64,000 nt of DNA from Cognatundibacterium luofuense. GTDB taxonomy: Bacteria > Pseudomonadota > Gammaproteobacteria > Burkholderiales > Burkholderiaceae_D. The stretch covers positions 434,001-498,000 of the forward strand of contig NZ_JAGSPN010000001.1 in the NCBI RefSeq assembly GCF_018139685.1. Direction: 5' to 3'. Every line of letters begins with the position of its first letter. Position 1 is the stretch's first letter. The notes beneath the pieces were generated by a model that was not told where the DNA came from, did no database searches, and saw nothing but the letters and a program-made list of their open reading frames with translations. The position numbers and the translations under genes were made by a program. Below are positions 1 through 11,980 of this stretch, one piece after another.

Positions 1-131
1 GCTGCGATCAGCAGCATCAGCAAGCCTTTACGTACCTGCGTTTTTTCCGGACCGGCAGCGCCGAACAGTAATTGCAATGCGCGTTGACGCTGTTCCGCCG
101 GTGTCAGTGGTTGTTGTTGCTCAGGCTGCAT
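1..131 (-). CDS. ABC transporter, MdlB-like half (N-terminal fragment only)
   Basis: This partial gene runs off the left edge of the window. The visible 43 codons begin at an ATG whose first 11 bases overlap the end of the upstream ABC transporter gene (ATGCAGCCTGA, shared with its stop). The peptide begins MQPEQQQPLTPAEQRQR and then becomes hydrophobic (GLLMLLIA), which fits a cytosolic lead-in to a first transmembrane helix. Overlap with a gene for an MdlA-like half-transporter suggests the second half of a heterodimeric exporter, which would carry the competent ATPase site. The domain itself is not visible, so the product name rests on context. Confidence 0.6.
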   Translation of the reverse strand, partial: MQPEQQQPLTPAEQRQRALQLLFGAAGPEKTQVRKGLLMLLIA

Positions 132-1872
132 CTAAACTCGCCTCCAGTTGCTGATAACGCCATTGCGAGGCGTACCATCCGTCTTGCTGAAGAAGGGAAT
201 CATGATTTCCCTGTTCATGGATTTTTCCGTTTTTCATCACAAGAATCTGATCTGCTTCAGCCAGCGCACTCAGACGGTGGCTGATGATGATCATGGTGCG
301 TGAAGGGTGTTGCTGGCGCAGATGGCGTAAGTGCTGCAGGATCTGCGTTTCAGTCGCCGTATCCACCGCAGATAAGGCATCATCCAGAATCAGCAGTGCA
401 CTGTCAGTCAGCAAGGCACGTGCAATTGCCACCCGCTGACGCTGACCGCCGGACAGCGTAATGCCGCGTTCACCGACCGGTGTCTGATATCCCTGCGGGA
501 AACGCAGAATATCTTCATGTACCGATGCCAGCGTCGCTGCACGCTCAATCTGCGCCTGACTTGCACCCGGTGCCGCCAGCGCAATATTTTCTGCCACGGA
601 TGCGGAAAACAGAAACGGTTCCTGCGCGACCCAGTTCAATTGCTTGCGTAATGCATCTAACTGATAGGAGGACAAAGCCTGCCCGCCCCACAGTATCTGT
701 CCCTGCTGAACTTCATACTGACGTAACAACAGACGTACCAGTGTGGATTTTCCGGCGCCGGTCGGGCCGGCGATACCGATGGTTTGTCCCGCACGGATCT
801 CCAGACTCAGATCCTGCAATGCCGGTGTCTGTTGCGAAGGATAAGTGAATTGCAGATGCTGCATGCTGAGTGCGGGTGCGGGCAGGGTGGTCAGCGTGCC
901 ATTATCTTTGACTTGCAGTTCTGCGTTCAGAATCGGTTCCAGCCGTTTCCATGCCGCCTTGCCGCGCTCCAGCAACGCCAGCACCCAGCCAGCGGCAAAC
1001 ATCGGCCAGATCAGCTGGCCCAGATACATGCTGAAGCTGGTCAGCGCGCCGATGGTGATTTCATGCTGCCAGACCAGCCAGCCACCGGTCGCCAGTGTCA
1101 TGAATCCGGCGACAGTCAGACTCAGCCCGACGGCTGGTTCATACGCGGCTTCCCAGCGCTGTGCCTGATAGCTGGATTCGCGCGCGGCACTGGCCAGCGC
1201 TGAGAATTGCTCAGCATTACGCTGTTCCAGACCCAGCGCACGAATAGTGCGCACGCCAGCCAGAGATTCCTGGACCTGTTCGTTTAAGGCGCTGAAACTA
1301 TCCAGTGAAGCTTTGGACGCATCGTGCACATGGTGGGTAATGCGGCGGAAAGCAAACGCCATCAGCGGAAACGGCAGCAATGCGGCCAGGGCCAGCCGCC
1401 AGTCAACGCCGGTCAGCATCATGCCGATCACCAGTCCGAAGGTAACACTGCCGTCGAAACCCGCCAGCGCAGCTTCGCCTGCGGCCAGTTCAATCGCGTC
1501 CGCATCATTGGTGCCCATGGCCATCAGGTCGCCGGTTTTCTGCTGATCAAAAAAAGCGCCGCTTTGCAGGCAGAGTTTCTGATACAACCGCGTCCTTAAT
1601 TCCACACCCAGCTGATAAGACGCGGTGAACAATTGTATGCGCCAGCCAACCCGCAAAAAATAAATCGTGATACCCGCCAGCAGCAGCCAGCCGAGTTCGC
1701 GTATCAGGACGCTGGCATCGGCCTGATGACTGGCGAGCTGATCAATCAGATAGCCGACCTGACGCGGTATCCAGACCGTCAGTACAGAAATCGAAACCAG
1801 CATCATCGCCGCCAGCACATAATTGCGCCGGTGCCGCCGTATAAAAGACCACAGAAACTGAAACAGTGTCAT
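121..1872 (-). CDS. mdlA: ABC exporter half-transporter, MdlA-like (permease-ATPase fusion)
   Basis: This is a 583-residue type I ABC exporter half: six-helix membrane domain at about 1-305 and nucleotide-binding domain at about 335-575. Visible motifs are Walker A (GPTGAGKST, from 369), the signature LSGGQRQR (473), Walker B LLILDD (493-498) and the switch histidine in ISHR (532). The residue after the Walker B aspartate is Asp instead of the catalytic Glu, as in E. coli MdlA, which implies a heterodimer with one degenerate ATP site. The next gene downstream overlaps by 11 bases and supplies the likely partner. The exported substrate cannot be read from sequence. No strong ribosome binding site is seen before the start. 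Confidence 0.85.
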   Translation of the reverse strand: MTLFQFLWSFIRRHRRNYVLAAMMLVSISVLTVWIPRQVGYLIDQLASHQADASVLIRELGWLLLAGITIYFLRVGWRIQLFTASYQLGVELRTRLYQKLCLQSGAFFDQQKTGDLMAMGTNDADAIELAAGEAALAGFDGSVTFGLVIGMMLTGVDWRLALAALLPFPLMAFAFRRITHHVHDASKASLDSFSALNEQVQESLAGVRTIRALGLEQRNAEQFSALASAARESSYQAQRWEAAYEPAVGLSLTVAGFMTLATGGWLVWQHEITIGALTSFSMYLGQLIWPMFAAGWVLALLERGKAAWKRLEPILNAELQVKDNGTLTTLPAPALSMQHLQFTYPSQQTPALQDLSLEIRAGQTIGIAGPTGAGKSTLVRLLLRQYEVQQGQILWGGQALSSYQLDALRKQLNWVAQEPFLFSASVAENIALAAPGASQAQIERAATLASVHEDILRFPQGYQTPVGERGITLSGGQRQRVAIARALLTDSALLILDDALSAVDTATETQILQHLRHLRQQHPSRTMIIISHRLSALAEADQILVMKNGKIHEQGNHDSLLQQDGWYASQWRYQQLEASLDAA

Positions 1873-1884
1873 AGCGTTGTCAGA

Positions 1885-1920
1885 TAAAAAAATCCGTTAC
1901 TCCGGCATGGAGTAACGGAT
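1885..1920 (-). terminator. Rho-independent terminator after the prolyl oligopeptidase gene
   Basis: A perfect 12-bp stem (1892-1903 with 1909-1920) with a five-base loop is followed on the minus strand by a run of seven T. It separates the oligopeptidase from the downstream ABC exporter genes. Confidence 0.85.
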
Positions 1921-1942
1921 TGCGGAAGGGCGAAAAGCCGGA

Positions 1943-4066
1943 TTATTTGTGTACTGCGTTGGCAGCGTTATCCGGTTTCAGCATATTCCACAGGAAGGTG
2001 TAAGTGATGGCACTCATGTCAGCGCGTTGCTCATTATTTGCCGCACCGCCATGGCCGCCTTCGATGTTTTCATAGTACCAGACATTTTTATGTCCCTGTT
2101 TCAGCATCTTAGCAGCCATCTTACGGGCATGACCCGGATGCACGCGGTCATCACGGGTGGACGTGATGAACAGCACATTCGGATATTTCACACCGGCTTT
2201 GACATTGTGATACGGCGAATAACGGCGGATGAAATCCCATTCGGCTTTGATATCCGGATTGCCGTATTCACCCATCCACGAAGCACCGGCCAGCAGTTTG
2301 TTAAAGCGCTGCATGTCCAGCAGCGGCACCTGACTGACAACCGCATTGAACAGATCCGGACGCTGCGTCAGCGCCACGCCGGCCAGCAAGCCACCGTTAC
2401 TGCCACCCATTGCACCCAGATGGCGCGGGCTGGTGATTTTTTTGCTGATCAGATCCTGCGCCACAGCGGCGAAGTCATCATACGCGCGCTGACGATTGCC
2501 TTTCAGCGCTGCTTCATGCCAGCGCGGGCCGTATTCGCCGCCACCACGGATATTCGCCACCACGTACACGCCACCTTTTTCCAGCCAGCTCTTGCCGAGG
2601 CCACCGGAATACGACGGTGTCAGCGGTACCAGGAAGCCGCCGTAGCCGTACAGCAGGGTAGGATTGTTGCCATCCAGTTTCGCATCTTTGCGCTTGACCA
2701 CAAAATAAGGCACTTTGGTGCCATCTTTCGAGGTGGCAAACTGCTGCACTGTTTCATACGCGCTGGCATCAAAGAAGGCCGGCGCAGATTTCAGTAATTC
2801 ACGCTGATCGCTGCCGGCATTCGCCATCATATACACAGCCGGTGTCAGGTAATCGGAGAAGCTCAGTGTGTACGCATCACTGCTTTCTGCGTCCCAGCCG
2901 GCCACGCCGACAGCACCCATGGTCGGCAGATTGACCTGACGGGAACTCCATTTACCATCTTCCAGTTTCCATTCAGTCAGACGGCTTTTCACATCTTCCA
3001 GTGTTTGCAGCAACAGGAAATTTTTGGTTTCTGCCGCGCCGACATACGATGTGGATGGAGTCGGTGTGAACAGCACGGTGAACTCACGGCCACCTTGTTT
3101 GAAACTGTCAAAACCGGTTGCCAGTACGCTGCCGCTGACATAGGTTTTGCCGTTCACAGCCCAGTCTTCACGCAGCGTGATCAGCATCTGATCGCGGAAG
3201 AAACCGATATCAGCTTTGGCCGGAACTTCCAGACGGTTCAGTTTGTCGCCGTCGCGGTAGAAGTGTTCTGCGGTGTAGAACGTTATCTGACGGTGCAGTA
3301 ATTCGTACTGATGGTTCTGATGGCGGCTCAGCTGTGCGCTGACGCTCATATCCGTAGTTTTGCCTTCCAGCAGAGTGGTCGCATTTTGCAGCGGTGTGCC
3401 GCGTTTCCATTCTTTGATGATGCGCGGATAGCCGGAATCCGTCATGCTGCCTGCACCGAAATCGGTAGCAACATAGATGCTGTCCAGATCGCGCCAGTCG
3501 GCGGACAGTTTGGCTTCCGGTAATGTAAAGCCGTCTTTCACAAAGGATTTGCTGGCGATATCAAATTCACGCACAGTCACTGCATCCGCACCACCGCGCG
3601 ACAGGCTGATCAGGCAGCGGTCATACACCGGCTCACGGCAGTTCGCGCCTTTAAATACCCAGTTAACATTTTCCGCTTTGCCGATTGCATCGATGTCCAG
3701 CACGGTTTCCCATGCCGGTGTGGTTTTGCGGTACTCTTCCAGTGTGGTACGACGCCATACGCCGCGCGGATTGGCTGCATCAGTCCAGAAGTTGTAGACG
3801 AAATCGCCCATCTTATAAATGCCCGGAATCCGGTCTTTGGAATTCAGTACCACCAGCAAGTCATCTTTGAGCTTGGCGTAACCGGCGTCATCTTTCAGCT
3901 TGGCGCGGGTTTCTGCATTGCGCGTTGTCACCCACTCCATCGGCTTTTTACCTTCGACCTCTTCCAGCCACTGGAAAGGGTCTTGTTGTGCAGCGGCCTG
4001 GCCGGCAAAACCGGTCAGGGCAAGGGCGATCGCGGTGATCGCTGGCCAGTGATATTGCTTGTTCAT
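1943..4066 (-). CDS. Prolyl oligopeptidase family serine peptidase (S9A), exported
   Basis: A 707-residue S9A peptidase that would cleave short peptides after proline. The start at 4066 is chosen because GAGAGGAG lies just upstream and a signal peptide follows (hydrophobic ITAIALALTGFAG, cleavage after AAA near residue 26); a frame 49 codons longer has neither. Residues 27 to about 430 correspond to the seven-bladed propeller, and the C-terminal third to the alpha/beta hydrolase domain. The triad is visible: Ser556 in GGSNGG, Asp640 in TRDDRVHPGH and His672 in EGGHGG. It stands alone with its own terminator. A periplasmic location is inferred from the signal peptide. Confidence 0.93.
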   Translation of the reverse strand: MNKQYHWPAITAIALALTGFAGQAAAQQDPFQWLEEVEGKKPMEWVTTRNAETRAKLKDDAGYAKLKDDLLVVLNSKDRIPGIYKMGDFVYNFWTDAANPRGVWRRTTLEEYRKTTPAWETVLDIDAIGKAENVNWVFKGANCREPVYDRCLISLSRGGADAVTVREFDIASKSFVKDGFTLPEAKLSADWRDLDSIYVATDFGAGSMTDSGYPRIIKEWKRGTPLQNATTLLEGKTTDMSVSAQLSRHQNHQYELLHRQITFYTAEHFYRDGDKLNRLEVPAKADIGFFRDQMLITLREDWAVNGKTYVSGSVLATGFDSFKQGGREFTVLFTPTPSTSYVGAAETKNFLLLQTLEDVKSRLTEWKLEDGKWSSRQVNLPTMGAVGVAGWDAESSDAYTLSFSDYLTPAVYMMANAGSDQRELLKSAPAFFDASAYETVQQFATSKDGTKVPYFVVKRKDAKLDGNNPTLLYGYGGFLVPLTPSYSGGLGKSWLEKGGVYVVANIRGGGEYGPRWHEAALKGNRQRAYDDFAAVAQDLISKKITSPRHLGAMGGSNGGLLAGVALTQRPDLFNAVVSQVPLLDMQRFNKLLAGASWMGEYGNPDIKAEWDFIRRYSPYHNVKAGVKYPNVLFITSTRDDRVHPGHARKMAAKMLKQGHKNVWYYENIEGGHGGAANNEQRADMSAITYTFLWNMLKPDNAANAVHK

Positions 4067-4642
4067 TGTTCTCCTCTCGGGTCTGGTCGTGTTGTCAGCA
4101 GCGCGCCGCTTTGCCATGAAAGCTGGTTCAGGCGGTGTCGCTGCAGGTATCCGGGACAGCGATCTTCGCATTCGCAAAGTATGACTGCAAGGTTTTCGAT
4201 GCCTTAAAAACACCGAAGTTCGGGAAAGTCAGCAAAAACAGCGAAGCGCTGGTTTTTGGTGTGCGCTGCCGTTAAAAATTTCGTTTTTACGCAGAATTGT
4301 GAACAGTCCGTCCTACACTCTGTTGCAGCCGGAAAACAGGCATTTTTTACCTCAAATGCGGTGTTCAGCACAGCGATTCCGTTGTCGTCGGCAGAAAGTG
4401 CGGCTCTCCGAAAATGCCTGATGCGGATATTTGCATAGTTGCAGTGAAATCCAGCTCTGTATTGAAGCTGCGGCAGATCGGTACGCATACCGCTGAGATT
4501 GCCTGATTTCTGTTGTATTTGCTATGCCGGAAGACGGTTCTGACCGAAATATGCGTATTGCATGCTGAACGCGGTACAGCATACGGCGGATGGCAGGGTA
4601 TAGTGTCGCATTATCTAAATGACACTAAGTAAGGAGAAAATC
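4067..4642. other. Intergenic region with one dispersed repeat copy (copy A)
   Basis: This 576-bp spacer separates divergently transcribed genes and must hold both promoters. Its centre carries copy A of the four-copy repeat family (listed separately). A minus-strand reading frame of 94 codons (4204-4488) spans the repeat, but it has no recognisable ribosome binding site and resembles other proteins only through the repeat itself. Confidence 0.6.
4357..4410 (-). repeat. Dispersed 'SADD' repeat, copy A
   Basis: This 54-bp core contains the shared block ctttctgccgacgaca when read on the minus strand. In one frame it would encode ALSADDNGIAVLNTAFEV. It shares the downstream block tacctcaaatgcg (plus strand) with copy D, and the upstream block ctatgcaaatat (minus strand) with copy B. 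The function is unknown. Confidence 0.75.
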
Positions 4643-5089
4643 ATGCAAGGATTCGTCACTTCCCGTCTCGCTGCGTTACTGGCCGGTATGGCACTGACCG
4701 GCTTCAGCAGCATTGCACTGGCAGATGGTGCTGCACATGCCGGTGCGGTGTCGGAAGTATTGCTGAAAAGTACTACTTCCTGGGATGGCAAAGCTTACGC
4801 GGCTTATCCGGCCGGACAGCCGGAAATGACCGTGCTGAAGATCACGATTCCGCCGAAAACCAGTCTGCCGTGGCACCATCATCCGGTACTGAACGCCGCG
4901 TATGTGGTATCCGGTCAGCTGACCGTGGAAAAGCAGGAAAACGGTGAAAAGAAATTACTCGGTCCGGGCCAGGTCTTACCGGAAATGGTCGGTAGTATTC
5001 ACCGTGGCACCAGTGGCGACGAGCCAGTCGTACTGATCGTGTTTTACGCCGGTGCGCAGGGCACGCCGCTGACGATTAAAAACGACTGA
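4643..5089 (+). CDS. Cupin-domain protein, exported
   Basis: A 148-residue single-domain cupin. The start at 4643 is chosen because AAGGAG precedes it by seven bases; an ATG eight codons upstream lies in front of that site and would include it. A signal peptide is visible (LAALLAGMALTGF, cleavage near ALA-DG). The cupin core follows: LPWHHHPVLNAAYVVSGQLTV supplies the first metal-binding motif and GQVLPEMVGSIHRG the second, giving a probable metal site of clustered histidines. Similar small cupins may act as metal-binding or sensing proteins, but no substrate can be assigned. It is monocistronic and ends before a shared terminator. Confidence 0.85.
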   Translation: MQGFVTSRLAALLAGMALTGFSSIALADGAAHAGAVSEVLLKSTTSWDGKAYAAYPAGQPEMTVLKITIPPKTSLPWHHHPVLNAAYVVSGQLTVEKQENGEKKLLGPGQVLPEMVGSIHRGTSGDEPVVLIVFYAGAQGTPLTIKND

Positions 5090-5163
5090 TGCATTTACGG
5101 TAACCAGCTTCGCTTGCAGATATTTGCAGGGTAGAAGTTGGTTGCAGTGAAGCACCGCACCAT

Positions 5164-5197
5164 AAAAAAATCCCCGGCGAACCGGGGATTTTTTATT
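5164..5197. terminator. Bidirectional terminator between cupin and M4 protease genes
   Basis: The stem tccccgg/ccgggga (5171-5177 with 5182-5188) has an A-run before it and a T-run after it, so it can terminate transcription from both convergent genes. Confidence 0.85.
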
Positions 5198-5213
5198 TTC
5201 AGGACCCTGTGGA

Positions 5214-7708
<2,495 letters not shown>

Positions 7709-8587
7709 TCAGTCTTTTACCGATGCTTTGGAAAGATTTTTTCTTATCCATTGCTGCATGTCATCCCAGATTCGGCTGATTTCGTCATCTGACGGCATTT
7801 GCCGTGCATTCGGTAATTCGATGGTTACCACCGGAATATCTTTGTGCAGTCCGCTGTAATTGCCGAGTGAGCCAGGATAGACGCCGACACGGTTATAAAT
7901 TAAGCGGCCGAAACGTACCGGTGGCTCGGCAGGACCGTCAAAATCCAGCACGCCGTAGGGCGCATGGACGGAAATAATCACATGCGGCTTGTAGCGTTCG
8001 ATTTCTTCATTGACCCAGCGGCTTTCCGGTTCGGAGACCGGTTGTTTGCCGGGAAAGCGGCGCGGATCACGCCGGGTAGTGCGCACCCAATAATCTTCGG
8101 CCTCTTTCTGCCATTCCGGTGTCGGAAAGTTGCGGTTCAGGTCCACACCGTTCGCATTCACGCGGGTGGCCGGTTTTGCCAGTAATCCATCCGGATTCAC
8201 AACCGGCGCCACTTTCCACTGAAACTCGCCGGGGCCGTTGCGCAACAGCTTTTCCATCCATTTAAACGTGATTGCGGAAGAAGTCTGTTCGTCGCCGTGG
8301 ATACCACCGAGCAGCAGAATGCGTAAGGCATTCGGGTTGCCGGCTTTGGCGCTGAAAAAGCGCATCATCAGCGGAATTCGCTTCACCGAATACGCGCCGG
8401 ACGGAGCCAGATGCAGACGCTGACAATCCTGTTCGGAGATGGCGGGCAGTTGCGGCGTGATGGTTTTGCACCAGTGTTCACTGGCAGAGGGGGGCGATGA
8501 AGCGGCGGCGCCGGAGGCAACCGCCGTGTAAGGCATCAGTACGGTGCACGATGCCAGCGTGCAGGCTACTGCGAAACGACGTGGCAT
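7709..8587 (-). CDS. M14-family zinc carboxypeptidase (murein peptide amidase-like), exported
   Basis: A 292-residue M14 peptidase. The start at 8587 follows AAGGAG (spacing 11) and gives a signal peptide (CTLASCTVLMPYTAVA). Zinc-binding HGDEQTS supplies the His and Glu; the third ligand is the histidine in ISVHAPYGVLDFDGP. The specificity loop VDLNRNFPTPEW and the probable catalytic glutamate in VTIELPN are also present. The DLNRNFPT and TIELPN signatures resemble MpaA-type enzymes, which trim gamma-D-Glu-diaminopimelate bonds in murein peptides, but this protein is exported, so a role in periplasmic peptidoglycan-peptide turnover is inference. It lies 20 bp behind metK and is probably co-transcribed. 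Confidence 0.82.
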   Translation of the reverse strand: MPRRFAVACTLASCTVLMPYTAVASGAAASSPPSASEHWCKTITPQLPAISEQDCQRLHLAPSGAYSVKRIPLMMRFFSAKAGNPNALRILLLGGIHGDEQTSSAITFKWMEKLLRNGPGEFQWKVAPVVNPDGLLAKPATRVNANGVDLNRNFPTPEWQKEAEDYWVRTTRRDPRRFPGKQPVSEPESRWVNEEIERYKPHVIISVHAPYGVLDFDGPAEPPVRFGRLIYNRVGVYPGSLGNYSGLHKDIPVVTIELPNARQMPSDDEISRIWDDMQQWIRKNLSKASVKD

Positions 8588-8607
8588 CAGGGCACTGACT
8601 CCTTGTA

Positions 8608-9789
8608 TTACAGTCCGGCAGCAGCGCGCAGAATCGCAGCTTTGTCGGTACGTTCCCAACTGAATTCAGGTTCTTCGCGACCGAAGTGCCCGTATGCAGC
8701 AGTTTTCGAGTAAATCGGACGCAGCAGATCCAGCATCTGAATGATGCCTTTCGGACGCAGGTCGAAGTGCTCGTTCACCAGTGCGGCGATTTGCTCATCA
8801 GGGATAACACCGGTACCTTCCGTGTAAACAGTTACGTTCATCGGACGTGCAACGCCAATAGCGTACGCAACCTGAATCTGGCACTGACGCGCCAGACCAG
8901 CGGCCACGACGTTTTTCGCTACATAACGCGCAGCATACGCAGCGGAACGGTCTACTTTTGTCGGATCTTTACCGGAGAATGCGCCACCACCGTGCGGGCA
9001 TGCGCCGCCGTAGGTATCAACGATGATCTTACGGCCGGTCAGACCGCAATCGCCTTGCGGACCACCGATCACGAAACGGCCTGTCGGGTTGATCAGGTAT
9101 TTCGTATCCTGCAGCCATTCTGTCGGCAATACCGGTTTGATAATTTCTTCGATGACGGCTTCGATAAACGAGGCTTTCATCTTAGTCGCAGATTCACTCT
9201 GGTCAGGGTGATGCTGAGTGGACAGTACAACAGTGTCGATAGAATGCGGTTTGCCATCGACATAACGCATGGTGACCTGAGATTTTGCATCCGGACGCAG
9301 GAATGGCAGGCGGCCATCCTTACGCAGTTGCGCCTGACGCTCTACCAGACGGTGCGCGTAGTAAATCGGCGCTGGCATCAGTTCCGGTGTTTCGTCGCAG
9401 GCATAACCGAACATCAGACCCTGATCACCTGCACCGGTGTTCAGATGGTCGTCGGATGCGTGATCCACGCCCTGAGCGATATCATTCGATTGTTTGTCGT
9501 AAGCGACCAGTACCGCGCAACCTTTGTAATCAATGCCGTAATCGGTATTGTCGTAACCGATACGTTTGATGGTGTCGCGGGCAACCTGAATATAATCGAC
9601 GTGGGCGTTGGTGGTAATTTCACCAGCCAGCACAACCAGACCGGTATTGGTCAGAGTTTCAGCGGCTACGCGGGAGCGCGGGTCCTGTTCCAGAATGGCA
9701 TCCAGAATCGCATCGGAAATCTGATCAGCTACTTTGTCCGGATGTCCTTCGGATACTGATTCAGAGGTAAAGAGAAAGTCACTTGCCAT
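8608..9789 (-). CDS. metK: S-adenosylmethionine synthetase
   Basis: A 393-residue enzyme forming S-adenosylmethionine from methionine and ATP in the cytosol. The start at 9789 is set by AGGAG upstream and by the typical N-terminus [19 protein letters not shown]. Family motifs are visible: [12 protein letters not shown], the ATP-binding [12 protein letters not shown] and the glycine-rich [19 protein letters not shown]. The length matches bacterial MetK (about 385-395). It is divergent from the lpxL-type gene and followed closely by the M14 peptidase. Confidence 0.97.
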   Translation of the reverse strand: MASDFLFTSESVSEGHPDKVADQISDAILDAILEQDPRSRVAAETLTNTGLVVLAGEITTNAHVDYIQVARDTIKRIGYDNTDYGIDYKGCAVLVAYDKQSNDIAQGVDHASDDHLNTGAGDQGLMFGYACDETPELMPAPIYYAHRLVERQAQLRKDGRLPFLRPDAKSQVTMRYVDGKPHSIDTVVLSTQHHPDQSESATKMKASFIEAVIEEIIKPVLPTEWLQDTKYLINPTGRFVIGGPQGDCGLTGRKIIVDTYGGACPHGGGAFSGKDPTKVDRSAAYAARYVAKNVVAAGLARQCQIQVAYAIGVARPMNVTVYTEGTGVIPDEQIAALVNEHFDLRPKGIIQMLDLLRPIYSKTAAYGHFGREEPEFSWERTDKAAILRAAAGL

Positions 9790-9910
9790 CGCAGGCTCCT
9801 GTAAAAAATGACCGAAAAAATGTGCCGCAGTCAAAAAGTGAACCTGCGACGCTTTAGCGGAATTTATAAACCGCCTCGCAAGTTGTCTGTTAACTCGGCG
9901 GTAAAGCTGT
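9790..9910 (-). promoter_or_regulatory. metK leader with two candidate hairpins
   Basis: On the minus strand the 120 bases before metK can fold into GCGG-(10)-CCGC and, closer to the gene, CGCAG-(13)-CTGCG. I could not match this to a known SAM or SAH riboswitch consensus. It may be a structured leader or coincidence. Confidence 0.25.
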
Positions 9911-10010
9911 GCCGGAACAGTATTCCGGTGCGCAATGTGTGATATTTTACGCCTTCTCTCGATATTCTGTCGAATACCCCTCGTTTTTTCACTGGTACTT
10001 GAGCGGCGTC

Positions 10011-10859
10011 ATGCTAGTTCGTCTATTTCGATTCTTTTCATATTTCCCTTTGCCGGTGCTGCATGCAGGCGGTGCGGCGCTTGGCTGGCTGGTGTACGGT
10101 TTATCCGGTTCTTATCGTCGTCGTATGCGACACAATATGCAGCTTGCCGGTGTGGAAGCGCATCTGGGTGCAGCGGTCAGCGAAGCCGGCAAAAATATTG
10201 CGGAGCTGCCTTTTATCTGGTGTGCCAGACCTGAGCGTGTATTAAAAACCGCGACGCTGGAAAACTGGGAACTGGTACAAACAGCACTGGATGCCGGTAA
10301 AGGTGTGATTTTCCTGACGCCGCATCTGGGTTGCTTTGAGATTGTGGCGCAGTCTATTGCAGAGCGCACTCGCTTAACGGTGATGTACCGTCCGCCGCGT
10401 CAGGAAGCGCTGAAACCGCTGATTGAAGGCGCGCGTGCCCGCGACAATTTGTTGCTGGCGCCGGCTAACTTATCCGGTGTGCGCATCATGGCAAAAGCAC
10501 TGCGCAAAGGCGAAGCGATTGGTTTGCTGCCGGATCAGGTGCCGCAGGAAGGTGAGGGCGTGTGGGCACGCTTCTTCGGTAAGCCGGCGTATACCATGAC
10601 GCTGTCTGCCAAACTGCACACCATGAGCGGTGCCCCGGTGATTGTGACCTATGCTGAACGCCTGCCGTTCGGACGTGGTTACCGGGTACGTTTCCTGCCG
10701 TTTGAAGAAACACTGCCGGAAGATGCTGCAGGCCAGGCGGAAGCGATTAACCGTGCAATGGAAAAACTGATTCTGGCTGCACCGGCACAGTATTTCTGGA
10801 GTTACAACCGCTATAAAACACCGGAAGGTGTCAGCGGGCCGGAGCAGGATGCAGTATGA
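10011..10859 (+). CDS. Lipid A biosynthesis acyltransferase (LpxL/HtrB family), first of two
   Basis: A 282-residue inner-membrane late acyltransferase that would transfer an acyl chain from acyl-ACP to Kdo2-lipid IVA or its product. The start at 10011 (MLVRLFRFFSYFPLP) gives the usual N-terminal membrane anchor; upstream codons in frame look non-coding. The catalytic HX4E motif is visible in TPHLGCFE, followed by RPPRQEALKPLIEGARA and the LLPDQVPQEGEGVW block typical of the family. It overlaps the next acyltransferase gene by four bases (ATGA), so the two are translationally coupled. Which acyl position each serves cannot be read from sequence. Confidence 0.92.
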   Translation: MLVRLFRFFSYFPLPVLHAGGAALGWLVYGLSGSYRRRMRHNMQLAGVEAHLGAAVSEAGKNIAELPFIWCARPERVLKTATLENWELVQTALDAGKGVIFLTPHLGCFEIVAQSIAERTRLTVMYRPPRQEALKPLIEGARARDNLLLAPANLSGVRIMAKALRKGEAIGLLPDQVPQEGEGVWARFFGKPAYTMTLSAKLHTMSGAPVIVTYAERLPFGRGYRVRFLPFEETLPEDAAGQAEAINRAMEKLILAAPAQYFWSYNRYKTPEGVSGPEQDAV

Positions 10860-11722
10860 GACTAATGTTATTCATTATGTGGCTGCTGCACTGGTTGCCG
10901 CTGCCACTGCTGGGACGTTTCGGTGAAGTGGTTGGTAGTTTGTTATTTTATGTAATTAAGAAACGACGGAATATCACGCTGACTAATCTGCGACTCTGTA
11001 TGCCGGAACTCAGCGAAGCGGAACGGTATCAACTGGCGAAGCAGCATTTTCGTTATTACGCGCGCAGCGTATTTGAGCGCGGCATACTGTGGTGGGCGCC
11101 GGAATCGCGTCTGAAAAAACTGATCCGCGTTGAGCCGGGTGTGCCGCTGGCGGAGATTCAGGCTGGCCCTGTGGTGATCATGTGTCCGCATTTTGTATGT
11201 CTGGAAGTCGCCGGTGTGGCGACCATGCTGGAATCTTCACTGTGTTCGATTTATTCCGAGCAAAAAAATAAAGTGTTTGACCGTGCGCTGCGCAAAGGCC
11301 GTTCGCGTTTTCGTCCGGTGCAGTTGTTTTCCCGCAATGAAGGTATTAAGCCGATACTGCGTGCAATGCAGCAAGGCTTGCCTTACTTCATGCTGCCGGA
11401 TATGGACTTTGGTATTAAGAACGCGGAATTTATTCCGTTTTTCGGCGTGCCTGCTGCCACGCTGATTGCCTTGCCACGTCTGGTGGCGACTTCCGGTGCG
11501 AAAGTGATTCCTGTCACTGCTACCTATCTGCCGGATTACAAAGGCTGGCAGGTGCGCTTCCATCCGGCATGGGATAACTATCCGGGCGACGCCAGTCTGA
11601 CCGAAGCGACACGCCATATGAATGCGTTTATTGAAAGTCAGATTCGGCTGGCGCCGGCAGAATATTTCTGGGCGCATAAACGGTTTAAGACACGTCCGGA
11701 AGGCGAGGCCGGCTTTTACTGA
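10856..11722 (+). CDS. Lipid A biosynthesis acyltransferase (LpxL/LpxM family), second of two
   Basis: A 288-residue paralogue of the upstream gene, with an N-terminal hydrophobic anchor (MLFIMWLLHWLPLPLLG) and the HX4E catalytic motif in CPHFVCLE. The block LPDMDFGIKNAEFIPFFG corresponds to the acceptor-binding part. The C-terminal APAEYFWAHKRFKTRP is typical of LpxL/LpxM proteins. It starts inside the previous gene's stop codon. Together the pair would complete the secondary acylation of lipid A. A pagP-like gene near 48.7 kb could modify the same molecule in the outer membrane. Confidence 0.92.
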   Translation: MRLMLFIMWLLHWLPLPLLGRFGEVVGSLLFYVIKKRRNITLTNLRLCMPELSEAERYQLAKQHFRYYARSVFERGILWWAPESRLKKLIRVEPGVPLAEIQAGPVVIMCPHFVCLEVAGVATMLESSLCSIYSEQKNKVFDRALRKGRSRFRPVQLFSRNEGIKPILRAMQQGLPYFMLPDMDFGIKNAEFIPFFGVPAATLIALPRLVATSGAKVIPVTATYLPDYKGWQVRFHPAWDNYPGDASLTEATRHMNAFIESQIRLAPAEYFWAHKRFKTRPEGEAGFY

Positions 11723-11980
11723 TCTGTTGCGCATTCAGTGTAATCAACCTAGAATGGCGGGACAGGTGCGTAGGGGCGCCTGCCCGCAAAAGAGGATCTC
11801 ACCCTGCTGTCTTTGCAGATCAGTGATGCAAATCCGGTATCTGCCATCTTTCCGATGTGATCAGCCAGTATTCGTTTGACGTAGCGGGTCGTCAGCATAA
11901 CGAATCGGAGCGGTCATGTTGCCTCAGTCTTTATCCTGTTTTCTGACGTCTCATGTCCGTGCCATTCACGGAGGAATTAC

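Noticed and set aside
8686-9759. A 357-codon plus-strand open frame
   Set aside because: It is antisense to metK, whose motifs are unambiguous; the frame is a shadow.
11740-11790. Hairpin after the second acyltransferase gene
   Set aside because: It has a bulged GC stem but no T-run on the plus strand, so it is not called as a terminator.
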